Assembly (NCBI RefSeq): GCF_016599715.1 | Contig: NZ_CP067019.1 | Span: 3,038,001-3,102,000 of the forward strand | Length of the DNA: 64,000 nt | Reading direction: 5' to 3' | From: Acinetobacter sp. CS-2 | Lineage (GTDB): Bacteria > Pseudomonadota > Gammaproteobacteria > Pseudomonadales > Moraxellaceae | Part shown: one piece after another, positions 26,277 through 34,708 of the stretch | How the letters are laid out: every line of letters begins with the position of its first letter | Position numbering within the stretch: the first letter of the stretch is position 1 | Notes under the pieces: model-generated | Told to the model about the DNA's origin: nothing | The model's database searches: none | The model's input: the letters and a program-made list of their open reading frames with translations, nothing else | Program-made: the position numbers and the translations under genes

Positions 26277-27135
26277 TATTTTTATGATTAAAGTTATAGA
26301 TCATCATATATGAAAAAGTCTGCATGAAATCGGTGTTTTTTAGGGGCTAAACCTACCTTCAATTTACCTTGAGGAAATAGCGAAAAGCACAGCATAAAAA
26401 TTAATGGAAACTTCATTAAACAAAGCATAAATACTTTATTTTTATTGGCATAAACTACCAAAAAAAACCACATAAAATAGGTCCATACCGGATATCTTTA
26501 TTATAAATTAACCCTAAACCAAAATTTAAATATATAAAACAAATACTTATATGGGTTTTTTCTATTTTTTTATAGTTGTTTTAGGGTTGTTTTAGCTGTT
26601 TCGCAAATTAACCCCATGAAGCTTTTTGTCAAGCATAATTTTTTAGTATGTTTGAACCGATAATGATTGGCAAAATATTACATTTTCAGCACATAAGATT
26701 AGTGATTTATCAATGTAAAAATAACGAATAAATTTGTGTATTGTGGAATTGAAAAAGCCCCCATGCTTATGATTAGGCATGGGGGCTTTTCTGCGAAGAT
26801 AGAGTTTTAAAACTTGAGTAACCTTACCATAGTTTTTATATGGTTAAATCAATAAAGAAAAGTGCTGAGTGCGTATTTTAAATCGCGCTATTTTCGTTTG
26901 TGCCGACTGGCACCTGAATTACTAATAGCAGTAGTCGATCTATCAAGCTGGAATGTCTGGACACCCCCTCTACTATTCGACTTACTCGACCAGTAAAAAA
27001 CAGGTCGGAAGAAAACAGTAAAACCACTTATATTTTTTTAAGCTAAAAAAGCAGTTTTATATTCAAAAACACACGAATCGAGAAATAAGGAATCAAATTG
27101 ACGATACGTGTACTGATACTCCAACTCTGAACACT
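26277..27135. other. Gene-free right flank of element 1
   Basis: I see no gene in about 860 bases. A strong terminator lies at 26752-26790 with no gene before it. A small hairpin GTGCCGACTGGCAC lies near 26901. The sequence is AT-rich and may hold an RNA gene or a decayed module. Confidence 0.5.
26752..26790. terminator. Orphan strong terminator
   Basis: AAAAGCCCCCATGC and GCATGGGGGCTTTT form a 14-base stem with A-runs and T-runs on both sides. No reading frame ends near it on the plus strand. Confidence 0.7.
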
Positions 27136-27157
27136 TGTCGGTATATTTGTCGGTATA
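27136..27157. promoter_or_regulatory. Integrase arm-type sites, right end of element 1
   Basis: TGTCGGTATA at 27136 and 27148 repeats the 12-bp spaced pair found near the left end of element 1. Confidence 0.6.
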
Positions 27158-27217
27158 TTTGAATTTATCATAATTTATATTTATATTTTTCAGTAAGTTA
27201 TATCGTTATTGCGACTT

Positions 27218-27232
27218 CCTCTTTCACCGCCA
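27218..27232 (+). repeat. attR of element 1 / attL of element 2
   Basis: This 15-bp sequence is identical to the tRNA-Ser 3' end. It marks the junction between the two tandem elements. Confidence 0.8.
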
Positions 27233-27265
27233 TATTGAAAAGAACTGCAATCCAAAGCAGTAAAG

Positions 27266-27299
27266 AAAGGCTTAATTCTAAAGGGATTGAGCCTTTTTT
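27266..27299 (+). terminator. Terminator copy after the middle att
   Basis: AAAGGCT and AGCCTTTTTT pair around an 18-base loop, nearly identical to the structure after the tRNA at 13697. Confidence 0.6.
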
Positions 27300-27335
27300 A
27301 TTGTCTACCGCAAAGAAGTGCAATACTTCCGAATC

Positions 27336-27411
27336 GTTGGTATAGTGTTGGTATAAAGGTTGGTATGGCATGAATACCAACATATTTATACCAACAATGG
27401 GGTATACCAAC
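27336..27411. promoter_or_regulatory. Integrase arm-type sites, left end of element 2
   Basis: GTTGGTATA-like sites at 27336, 27347 and 27359 are followed by three inverted copies at 27374, 27387 and 27403. The last ends at the base before the integrase ATG, so bound integrase would block its own expression. A matching pair is at 45346 and 45358. Confidence 0.65.
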
Positions 27412-28617
27412 ATGCTCACCGACACAAAGATTAAGCGCCTAAAGCCTACTCCTGATAAGAAAACCCCAGATAAATACAGTGATGGTAATGGACTACAACT
27501 CCATGTATTTCCCACTGGCCGTATGACTTGGATCTATGCTTATCGTTTTAATGGCAAACAAAAAAATCTAACTTTAGGCTCTTACGAATTTATGAGTCTT
27601 GCTCAGGCTAGAGCGAAACACTTAGCAGCCAGAGAACTATTAGCCAATGGAATTGACCCGGCTGAAAAGAAGAAAGAACGTAAAGCCGAAGCAGATGAAA
27701 GTACTTTGTTTCAGAGTTTAGCTCTTGAATGGTTAGATAGTAGAAAGGCTGTAATTAAAGAGCCCACCTATTTAAGGGATTTATCAGTATTTGAAAAAGA
27801 CTTATTCCCCTATATTGGCAATATGCCAATTGATCAAATTAAAGGTAAAGACGTTTTAGCCTGCGCTCAACGTATTGAGGATCGAGGGGCGCAAGAAATG
27901 GCAAAACGCTCTATTCCCCTTGCTGGTCGTGTATTCAGATATGCAATCCGAAAAGGCTTAATAGAAAACGATCCTACCCCGCACTTGCAAGAAGCTTTAA
28001 AGCCAAGAAAAGTAAAAAACATGGCTCGTTTGGATATATCCGAATTTCCTGCATTCCTACATCGTATGGATCGGTACCACGGCAATATCTTAGTCAAAAC
28101 AGCATTACAGCTTATGACATTAACCTTTGTACGCACGGCGGAACTTAGGATGATGGAATGGGACGAGATTAATTTTGAATCTAAAGAGTGGCGCATACCA
28201 CCGCATAAAATGAAAATGGAGTTAATGCATATTGTGCCTCTATCCAGTCAATCAATTGAACTACTGGAGAGTCTTAAGCCATTAACAAGTCATAAACAAT
28301 ATGTTTTTTACAATCACAGCACAGCGAAGCCATTAAGCAGCAATGCCCTTTTATGTGCCATCAGAACACTTGGTTATGCTGGGAAAATGACAGGTCACGG
28401 CTTTAGGGGATTGGCATCTACCACCTTGCATGAGCAAGGTTATGAACATGATGCTATCGAGGTTCAATTAGCACATAAGACCGGTAACGCCGTGTCTCAA
28501 GCCTATAACCATGCCCAGCATTTACAGTACAGAACCAAGATGATGCAAGAATGGTCAGACTTTATAGATAGTCTGAGAAATAACGTCGTTCCATTCCCTA
28601 AAGGGAAACGTGCCTAA
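27412..28617 (+). CDS. int: Tyrosine integrase of element 2 (P4 type)
   Basis: A 401-residue recombinase with a DUF4102 N-terminus (LTDTKIKRLKPTPDKKTPDK, then LTLGSYEFMSLAQAR) and the catalytic set Arg246 in ELRMMEW, His329 and Arg332 in HGFR, and Tyr365 in AYNHA. I chose ATG 27412, where homologues begin; an in-frame ATG at 27370 lies within the arm repeats. It is clearly different from the integrase of element 1 although both use the same tRNA. Confidence 0.93.
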   Translation: MLTDTKIKRLKPTPDKKTPDKYSDGNGLQLHVFPTGRMTWIYAYRFNGKQKNLTLGSYEFMSLAQARAKHLAARELLANGIDPAEKKKERKAEADESTLFQSLALEWLDSRKAVIKEPTYLRDLSVFEKDLFPYIGNMPIDQIKGKDVLACAQRIEDRGAQEMAKRSIPLAGRVFRYAIRKGLIENDPTPHLQEALKPRKVKNMARLDISEFPAFLHRMDRYHGNILVKTALQLMTLTFVRTAELRMMEWDEINFESKEWRIPPHKMKMELMHIVPLSSQSIELLESLKPLTSHKQYVFYNHSTAKPLSSNALLCAIRTLGYAGKMTGHGFRGLASTTLHEQGYEHDAIEVQLAHKTGNAVSQAYNHAQHLQYRTKMMQEWSDFIDSLRNNVVPFPKGKRA

Positions 28618-28767
28618 ATCAAGAAATTAATGAAGACATTCAGATGCTAACAATGAACTAATTATTTGATATATTGAACACGCCAGGTATAGGAGGCATC
28701 CGACAAGTAAGTACCCAACTTATTTACCTGGTCACTTTTGGGAATGCTGTGGGAGGCATTAATCAAA

Positions 28768-29838
28768 ATGAAGAAATATTATTCTATAGATAAAATTATC
28801 CAGAAATCTGACTATCAATTAGATCATCATGATTTAAAAGATCTTTGTATTCGCGGTCAACTCACACCCTGTATCTATTTCGTAGGTAATATTGTTTGTA
28901 TTCATGAAGAACGTCATCAAAATGAGATAGATGCCCGTGAATTAGGTCCGCATATACGATCCATAAGTTGGACTAATACTTTTAAAGGCTACATTAATTC
29001 TGATGAATTTTTAAATTTTATCGATTCATCTACGGCTCCAACTGACCAAACCAATGTATTTTTTCATGTTCAAAAAATTATTGAATATATAGATCCACTC
29101 AATAAGTTCCAGTCTTTAGCTCAGGATGAATATTTAAAAGCATTTCCGCGAATGACTGATGATGACATTAGAAATATCCGCTGGCTCGTTGAAGACAAGC
29201 ACTTTGAAGGTAACCCATTTAGCTCAACAGAAATCGTTTTCCATTATTCTGAAGTAGATGCATTATTTTCAGCTCAAATCCAGAGAGAAGAAGACATCAA
29301 GTTCTTTAACGAATATGAAACTTCAAGCCAGTCAGATCAGTTAGAAAGAATGCGCGCCCAGGTTAAAGACCTGGAAAAAGAGAAAGAAGAATATTTAAAA
29401 AAAATTGAAAGACTCGAGTTGGAATTAGATATCAAGCATGATGATCTGATAAAGGCCAGTGTTAATAATGGCCTACTATCTGCAATAGTAAAAAAGCTCG
29501 AGGATAAGCAAAGTATCTCTGTCGATGAGCTAACTCATCTTCAGGAAAATGGTCTATGTGAATCTATAAACATCAATAAGAAACTTTATACAACACCAGC
29601 TCTCGAAGCTGTATACGGCGTCATTCAAGAACATTGGATCGACTATGACCCGGATAGCAATCAACCACCGCCAAAACAAACCACTGTGACAAACTGGATC
29701 AAAAAACATTATCCAGCGGTTCAGGCTGAGGATATCCGCAGATATATCGATAAAATTTGCCGTCACCCCAAAGCCAAAAAAGGTGGCAATACCAAAACAA
29801 TAGACAATAGAAAAACCCCAAAGGTATCACCCCAATAA
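28768..29838 (+). CDS. Coiled-coil protein of unknown function
   Basis: A 356-residue protein. A coiled coil spans about residues 195-240 (LERMRAQVKDLEKEKEEYLK). The C-terminal 90 residues contain TPALEAVYGVIQEHW and a helix-turn-helix-like TTVTNWIKKHYPAV, followed by a basic tail. This suggests a DNA-binding end, but no family is recognised with confidence. The ATG at 28768 fits a GGAGG upstream better than the ATG at 28738. It lies between integrase and alpA, the same position as the unknown gene at 15266 in element 1, but the two proteins look unrelated. Confidence 0.65.
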   Translation: MKKYYSIDKIIQKSDYQLDHHDLKDLCIRGQLTPCIYFVGNIVCIHEERHQNEIDARELGPHIRSISWTNTFKGYINSDEFLNFIDSSTAPTDQTNVFFHVQKIIEYIDPLNKFQSLAQDEYLKAFPRMTDDDIRNIRWLVEDKHFEGNPFSSTEIVFHYSEVDALFSAQIQREEDIKFFNEYETSSQSDQLERMRAQVKDLEKEKEEYLKKIERLELELDIKHDDLIKASVNNGLLSAIVKKLEDKQSISVDELTHLQENGLCESININKKLYTTPALEAVYGVIQEHWIDYDPDSNQPPPKQTTVTNWIKKHYPAVQAEDIRRYIDKICRHPKAKKGGNTKTIDNRKTPKVSPQ

Positions 29839-30023
29839 TTCAATAAATATCATTAACTTATTTTGGTTTGGTGAAAGCTTTTTAGGGTTGCTACTACCCC
29901 TTTAACTATTCACCACCCCATTATTAATTTGCTCTGATGCTCTCATCAAGCCAACGCAAGCTACAGCAGTGAACTGCAAGTAATGCGACGGCAGCTATCT
30001 ATTTCGACTAAATAGGATGAGTT

Positions 30024-30317
30024 ATGGCATCTCTCACGCAAGAGCGATTTTTACGCATTAAGGATTTAGCGAATATTCCAGCTAAACAGGCGTCTACTCA
30101 CATTTACAAAAGCGGCATTAACAAAGGTAAAGCTAAGGTAGTTAATGCTCGCCCAGCATCCGCAGGCTTACTTGGCGTCTCAGATAAAACGATTTGGAAC
30201 TGGGTAAAGCGTGGTGAATTTCCAGATCCTATTAAGTTAAGTCCAAGTGTCACAGTGTGGCGCCTTTCTGAAGTCCAGGCATGGATGGACGAAAAAGGTA
30301 TGGAGGCTTCTCAATGA
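30024..30317 (+). CDS. alpA: AlpA-family regulator of element 2
   Basis: A 97-residue AlpA protein. The core LLGVSDKTIWNWVKRGEFPD and IKLSPSVTVWRLSEVQAWM lines up with the element 1 paralogue. The N-terminal 50 residues include a Lys-rich segment (SGINKGKAKVVNA) also similar to the paralogue. An inverted repeat CTATTT...AAATAG precedes the start. The stop overlaps the Rha start as ATGA. It likely activates the leader operon downstream. Confidence 0.85.
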   Translation: MASLTQERFLRIKDLANIPAKQASTHIYKSGINKGKAKVVNARPASAGLLGVSDKTIWNWVKRGEFPDPIKLSPSVTVWRLSEVQAWMDEKGMEASQ

Positions 30318-30868
30318 ATAAGCCTCTTAACTTTTCAACTGAAGCCCAAAACCAGTTAATTGAAATCAGTAATCGCTTTCATAATAGTGATAATCAAGCT
30401 GAAGCAACGACGACATCATTGAAAGTGGCGAAATACTTCCAGCGCAATCATCGTGATGTTCTTCGTGCATTGAGAGAGTTAGAGTGTTCTGCTGAGTTTA
30501 GCGTGCGCAATTTTGCGCTCACAGAATACATTGATACTCAGGGCAAACCCCGCCCAATGTATGAAATGACAAAAAATGGTTTTGTTTTTCTAGTCATGGG
30601 CTTCACTGGTAAGCAAGCAGCTCTTTTTAAAGAAAGCTATATCGCAGCTTTTGATGAGATGTCTGACTTCATCAAATCTCAGAATTTAACTCTTATTTCT
30701 GAATTCAACAAAGCTGTTCTGCAATATGAACGTGCTTCAGATGCTGCCAGTGAGGCAGGCCGTAATCTGGTTTTATTCGGTCGCAAGATTAAGCCACATG
30801 CTGCTGAAAAAGTCGCAGAGCTTGAACGACAACTTCAGCCTCTATTATTTGAGGAGGAAGACCAATGA
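30314..30868 (+). CDS. Rha-family phage regulatory protein
   Basis: A 184-residue protein with the Rha fold: SLKVAKYFQRNHRDVLRALREL is the DNA-binding helix-turn-helix, and YEMTKNGFVFLVMGFTGKQA is the conserved core of the family. Rha proteins in lambdoid and P22-like prophages affect phage growth. The C-terminal 60 residues are helical. The start at 30314 overlaps the alpA stop by four bases. Confidence 0.85.
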   Translation: MNKPLNFSTEAQNQLIEISNRFHNSDNQAEATTTSLKVAKYFQRNHRDVLRALRELECSAEFSVRNFALTEYIDTQGKPRPMYEMTKNGFVFLVMGFTGKQAALFKESYIAAFDEMSDFIKSQNLTLISEFNKAVLQYERASDAASEAGRNLVLFGRKIKPHAAEKVAELERQLQPLLFEEEDQ

Positions 30869-31173
30869 AAATTATTTTTTGGCAATGTCTTCTCAAACTG
30901 AAAATATTCGGCTATATTAAATTTGTTCGGTGCAAAATCACTGAATTAGCTTTAGCAGGCTACAATGTAAAAGGCGCATACAGTCCGCTTCGGGCTTTTT
31001 TTATGCGTAAAATCTCTATGCATCCGCATCGCTATGTGGAGCTCGGGAGGGACACCTTTAGGTGTGCCGGGTACCTTTTACACCGGTCTGCTAACCCTTC
31101 TGAGCTTCACACCAATCTTTTAGCAGAGATTTGTGAAGCTCCTAAACTTGTAAAAGGAGCGCATTCATCATGA
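30865..31173 (+). CDS. Ash/Icd-like reading frame over the C4-type RNA
   Basis: A 102-residue frame overlapping the rha stop by four bases. Its first 35 residues differ from the element 1 counterpart. From GAYSPLRAFFMRKISM onward it matches the Ash/Icd-like type, in the DNA that forms the C4-type RNA. As in element 1, the protein similarity may be a by-product of RNA conservation. The frame ends in ATGA overlap with the next gene, which supports some translation through it. Confidence 0.4.
   Translation: MKIIFWQCLLKLKIFGYIKFVRCKITELALAGYNVKGAYSPLRAFFMRKISMHPHRYVELGRDTFRCAGYLLHRSANPSELHTNLLAEICEAPKLVKGAHSS
30966..31157 (+). ncRNA. C4/P4-CI-type antisense immunity RNA and its targets, element 2
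   Basis: TGTAAAAGG at 30966-30974 (seqA) and 31149-31157 (seqC) are identical and flank CCTTTTACA at 31074-31082 (seqB), their exact complement. AGTCC-GCTTC-GGGCT plus T-run after seqA is an attenuator-like terminator. The core has stem ACACC/GGTGT (31052-31065) and stem CTGCTAA/TTAGCAG (31088-31126), both compensated relative to element 1. SeqA and seqC sit at the same relative places as in element 1 but have a different sequence. Confidence 0.65.
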
Positions 31174-31724
31174 ACGCTAAAGTACAAATTCAATTATCAG
31201 AACAATTAATTCCTTTCTACAGTGTCGCAGATATTATCAGTGCTTACTCACTTGCATCTGAATCTGCCATACAGCTTCGAACTCTGACTAATCAGATCAG
31301 CAAAGCAACGGTGTTTGTTAAAGCGTATGCAGAAGAAAATAAAGTCGACTCCACTATTTTTGCTGAACTCGAAAATCTAATCGTAATCTCCCACCAGCTT
31401 GCTAACAGTCAAGCGGATACCTATGGCCTTGAGCTTAAAAGACATAAACAAGAACCCGATGACCAATACAACGCGGGTGATCTGCACGATGCTTACTCAT
31501 TAGCTTATGAAAATACATCTTGGCTTCAAACTATGTTTTATCAAATTAAAGATGAAGCTGAGATAGTTAAAGACGCCGTGAAGCAGAATATTCATAGCGC
31601 TGTATTTGGTGGTCTTGATAACTTAATCCATATTGCTGCGTATTTGGCTGATAACCATAGCAACACTTTCGATGTTGAACGCGAAAAATATGAAGCGGCA
31701 TGGGAGGTATCTAAAAATGACTAA
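31170..31724 (+). CDS. Internally duplicated protein of unknown function
   Basis: A 184-residue soluble, mostly helical protein. Residues about 21-92 and 103-174 align with each other: SAYSLASESAIQLRTL against DAYSLAYENTSWLQTM, and FAELENLIVISHQLA against FGGLDNLIHIAAYLA. So it is a tandem duplication of a 75-residue unit. No family is recognised. It starts right after seqC, and would be the first gene silenced by the immunity RNA. An ATGA overlap links it to the frame before. Confidence 0.7.
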   Translation: MNAKVQIQLSEQLIPFYSVADIISAYSLASESAIQLRTLTNQISKATVFVKAYAEENKVDSTIFAELENLIVISHQLANSQADTYGLELKRHKQEPDDQYNAGDLHDAYSLAYENTSWLQTMFYQIKDEAEIVKDAVKQNIHSAVFGGLDNLIHIAAYLADNHSNTFDVEREKYEAAWEVSKND

Positions 31725-31884
31725 GCTTCCTGCTTCTTCTGAAAAAAATACAATTCAGCCTAGTTCTGAGTCTAAGCTTCCACCATCATCATCTGCCTAT
31801 GCTGAGTCAGTCCGCATAACACCAGATCGCCTCTTTAATGCCGTGATCAAAAATAGCCGGCAAGGAGGGTCTAGTGAGCATTGA
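31717..31884 (+). CDS. Small Ser/Pro-rich protein
   Basis: A 55-residue frame overlapping the previous stop by eight bases and the next start by eleven. The sequence is Ser/Pro-rich at the start (SSESKLPPSSSAY) and ends with RLFNAVIKNSRQGG. It has no known domain. Tight packing between two genes supports it being real. Confidence 0.5.
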   Translation: MTKLPASSEKNTIQPSSESKLPPSSSAYAESVRITPDRLFNAVIKNSRQGGSSEH

Positions 31885-32698
31885 TGCAACACGGTGGGCG
31901 TGGACTGCCCCAGTATGCAACTCTTCACAACGGCTCGTTCTGCTTTCATTAGCAGATCGAGCAAGTGAACATCATACAGCATGGCCGAGTATAGAACGCC
32001 TTGCAAAAGATACCGTCCTGGACAAAAAGACAGTTCAGAAAGTCCTTAGTGATCTTATTAAATCAGGTCTGGTTGTAGATACAGGTGAGCGTGCTGGACC
32101 GACCAAACGGGTTAAAGTTCTCAAACTAAACGGCGTCAAAGGACGTGAAGAATATACCCATAATTGGGATGATTCAGGTTCAAAAAAGGATGCTAAATCC
32201 AGAACAAATACACCCAAAAACGGGAATATTAAACAAACCCAAAAACGGAATGATTCCAATAATTGGAACAATCCCGAAAGCGGTACTTTAAATGATCCCG
32301 AAAACGGGATTTTGAACAATCCCAAAAACGGGATGCAGAACCAACCATTGAATCTATCAATGAATCTCTCTCAAGAACACGATTGGATTCCAGATAAAAA
32401 TCAATTAATCAATGTGCTAAATACTGCGGGTCAACAACGGAATCTGGAATTAATTTTTGGATTGCCGGATTTCGAATTTCAATTGGGTGCATTCAATGCT
32501 CACTACGCTGGCCAAGTAATGCCCAACGCAAGAAAATTGTATTCATTCGTTCGCTGGATCATCGATAAATTTGAACGCTACCAAAAAGCTAATCCAAATT
32601 ATGTGAACCAGTCTGGACTCAATACCGCTGCAGTCGAGCAACCGCTTATTAATTTGACCGATAGCAAACCTAAAAGTTTACTTGGGAGCATCGAATGA
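31874..32698 (+). CDS. Replication initiator-like protein, HTH plus DnaT-like domain
   Basis: A 274-residue phage O-type replication protein. Residues 15-85 are a winged helix (AWPSIERLAKDTVLDKKTVQ). The linker contains repeated NPKNG/NDPENG units coded by CCCAAAAACGGG-type DNA repeats. The end (FEFQLGAFNAHYAG...FVRWIIDKF) matches the DnaT-type domain that loads helicase. GTG start at 31874 follows AAGGAGGG. It overlaps the DnaB-type gene by four bases. The origin probably lies inside this gene, as in lambda O. Confidence 0.8.
   Translation: MSIDATRWAWTAPVCNSSQRLVLLSLADRASEHHTAWPSIERLAKDTVLDKKTVQKVLSDLIKSGLVVDTGERAGPTKRVKVLKLNGVKGREEYTHNWDDSGSKKDAKSRTNTPKNGNIKQTQKRNDSNNWNNPESGTLNDPENGILNNPKNGMQNQPLNLSMNLSQEHDWIPDKNQLINVLNTAGQQRNLELIFGLPDFEFQLGAFNAHYAGQVMPNARKLYSFVRWIIDKFERYQKANPNYVNQSGLNTAAVEQPLINLTDSKPKSLLGSIE
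32216..32341. repeat. CCCAAAAACGGG-type repeats inside the initiator gene
   Basis: Five or six copies of a near-palindromic CCC(A/G)AAA(A/G)CGG(G/T) motif recur about every 20-33 bp (for example 32215, 32240, 32273, 32298 and 32321). They encode the PKNG-type linker repeats. Such arrays inside initiator genes often form the origin. Confidence 0.55.
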
Positions 32699-34068
32699 AT
32701 ACCAATACTCCCCCAATTCACAATCTACAAATTGAACAAGCAGTTCTTGCAGCCCTAATGACTGTTGCTGGTTCTTATGCTCAGGTTGAAAGTCTACTGA
32801 CAGAACAAGATTTTCACGCAACACGCCACAAACTGATTTTTAATGCAATTGTTGATCTTGATGCTAAAAACTCACCATATGACGCTGTACTCGTCAATGA
32901 ATGGCTTGAAATGCGCAATCATGGCGAAGCATCAGGTGGTGAGAAATATCTCATGCAGTTAATGAGTGATGCTCCTTCCAGTTTCTACAATCTGCAATCG
33001 TACGTAGAAAAATTGAAGGATTTTACCGCATGCCGCCAGGTTGAAGCTGAAGCACTGAAAGTAATCCAACAGGCCCGGCATTTAACTATCAGCCGTGGGG
33101 AGTTGGTCCAGAATGCTCAAGCTGCTTTTGCTGATCTGAATACTGAATCAGGAAGTGAATCTTTATTTCACATCCATGATGCAGCAGCAAATACTTTTCA
33201 AGAAATGCATCGAAAGATTGAGGCGGCTCTTGCGGGGGAAACGTCAATTAAAGGTATTCAAACTGGTATCTATGACCTGGACAAAAAGTTAGGGGATATT
33301 GAACCAGGCTGCCTGATGGTAGTGGCTGCCCGTCCTGCCATGGGTAAAACCACTATGCTTCAGCTCATTGCCAATAACGTAGCCGTTGTTCAGAAAAAGC
33401 CTGCTTTGATCATGTCTGGTGAAATGCCAAAAGAACAAATCGCCATGCGTCTCTGCTGTGCTATTGCACCGGCAAATATTGGAGTAGTACGTAATTCCCC
33501 ACACATGCTTCCTAAGGAAGAATTTACAGCGTATACAAACGCCGTCGTGATGCTTAAAAGTGTGCCAATGCACATCAATGATACTTCACGGCCTTCTATT
33601 GCAAATATCCGTGAATCCATTCGCAAGGTAAAGCACCAATATGGTTCTGTAGGTGTCGTACTGGTTGATTATCTACAGATCATGAAAACTACAAAGCAAT
33701 TTGCCCGGGAAGATTTAAAGATCGCCTACTTTACTGGTGAATTAAAAGCTATGGCCAAGGAGTTTGAGTGTGTCATTGTCCTTTTGTCACAACTCAATCG
33801 CGAGTTAGAGAAACGTCCAAACAAACGTCCAGTAATGTCAGATCTACGTGAGTCTGGTGCAATTGAACAAGATGCTGACCAAATTGTTTTCTTGTACCGG
33901 GACGAAGTTTATAACAAAGATTCCCAATACCGGGGTATTGCCGAGGCCATCGTGGGAAAAAACCGCCACGGCGAAGCTGGTACCGCCTATATGCACTCTC
34001 AATTGAAATACTGTCAATTTACTAACTTAGACCATGAAGCTTTGAATCAGATCCAAGGAGTTCAATAG
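32695..34068 (+). CDS. dnaB: Replicative DNA helicase, DnaB type
   Basis: A 457-residue hexameric helicase. The N-terminal domain (IEQAVLAALMT) is followed by a RecA-like domain with Walker A RPAMGKTT at 213-220, Walker B VVLVDYLQIM, and the LSQLNRELEKRPNKRP-S-LRESGAIEQDAD motif. Slightly shorter than chromosomal DnaB but complete. It starts in a four-base overlap with the initiator gene, so the two act as a loader-helicase pair for element replication. Confidence 0.92.
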   Translation: MNTNTPPIHNLQIEQAVLAALMTVAGSYAQVESLLTEQDFHATRHKLIFNAIVDLDAKNSPYDAVLVNEWLEMRNHGEASGGEKYLMQLMSDAPSSFYNLQSYVEKLKDFTACRQVEAEALKVIQQARHLTISRGELVQNAQAAFADLNTESGSESLFHIHDAAANTFQEMHRKIEAALAGETSIKGIQTGIYDLDKKLGDIEPGCLMVVAARPAMGKTTMLQLIANNVAVVQKKPALIMSGEMPKEQIAMRLCCAIAPANIGVVRNSPHMLPKEEFTAYTNAVVMLKSVPMHINDTSRPSIANIRESIRKVKHQYGSVGVVLVDYLQIMKTTKQFAREDLKIAYFTGELKAMAKEFECVIVLLSQLNRELEKRPNKRPVMSDLRESGAIEQDADQIVFLYRDEVYNKDSQYRGIAEAIVGKNRHGEAGTAYMHSQLKYCQFTNLDHEALNQIQGVQ

Positions 34069-34070
34069 TA

Positions 34071-34442
34071 ATGTTTATAAATGATTGTGGCATTGATAGC
34101 ACAGTTTTAAAAAAAGCTAAGGCCGAACGTTTTATCAACCTAAGGCAGCAAAAGAAGGTTAAAGAATTTCTCGTTAAACGTCGTGGATATAAGCGTCCAG
34201 ACTTCAATCGTATGATTCTGGATTTGAGTCGGCTTAAATGGACACATGAAAAAATCGCGTTTGTTCTGCCTGTGGCGAATGCATCTACTGTGTCCGAATG
34301 GGCACGTGGTGGAAACCCAAACTTTGAACATGGTGAAGCTTTTATCGAATTGTGGAAAGCTGAAACTGGTCTTGAGCGCGTCCCACGCGAAGGTGAATGG
34401 CAGACATATAAATATGAAGTTGGGCAATTGGACTTACTTTAA
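34071..34442 (+). CDS. HTH protein, copy 1
   Basis: A 123-residue protein with a helix-turn-helix in EKIAFVLPVANASTVSEWARG. A basic N-terminal half (AERFINLRQQKKVKEFL) precedes it. The same helix and the block after it (PNFEHGEAFIELWK) occur in the leftward gene at 40680, so the two are paralogues. It follows the helicase gene by two bases and belongs to the replication operon. Regulatory function is inferred. Confidence 0.75.
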   Translation: MFINDCGIDSTVLKKAKAERFINLRQQKKVKEFLVKRRGYKRPDFNRMILDLSRLKWTHEKIAFVLPVANASTVSEWARGGNPNFEHGEAFIELWKAETGLERVPREGEWQTYKYEVGQLDLL

Positions 34443-34708
34443 TATCAATAGTCCGCCATTTCTATGCTCTAAATGGTGGACTATATTTGATCGATAATAT
34501 AATTAACTTGGAGATATATTAACTTTTCTTATGTGACATTTGTAATAAGCCATACCATCATCATTTTCAAATCGATCATTAAGCACAATATGATAGAGTT
34601 CTGAGTGTTCTAATCCCAGCATATCAAAATAAGATAATATAAACTGAAGTTCAAAATTAGAATTCTTATGCAAATTATCTTGTTCTTCGTCTGTTAAATA
34701 AATAACTA

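Larger units (their letters stand above)
13665..27232 (+). mobile_element. Element 1: P4-like integrative element with Type ISP cargo
   Basis: The element starts right after tRNA-Ser and ends at a second copy of the tRNA 3' end. Its order is integrase, hypothetical, AlpA, small HTH genes, C4-type RNA leader, DUF3987 protein, iterons and ssb remnant, then cargo (secreted repeat protein, Type ISP enzyme, small membrane protein). No capsid or terminase genes are seen, as expected for a satellite. Integrase arm-site repeats TGTCGGTATA occur only near its two ends. Confidence 0.8.
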
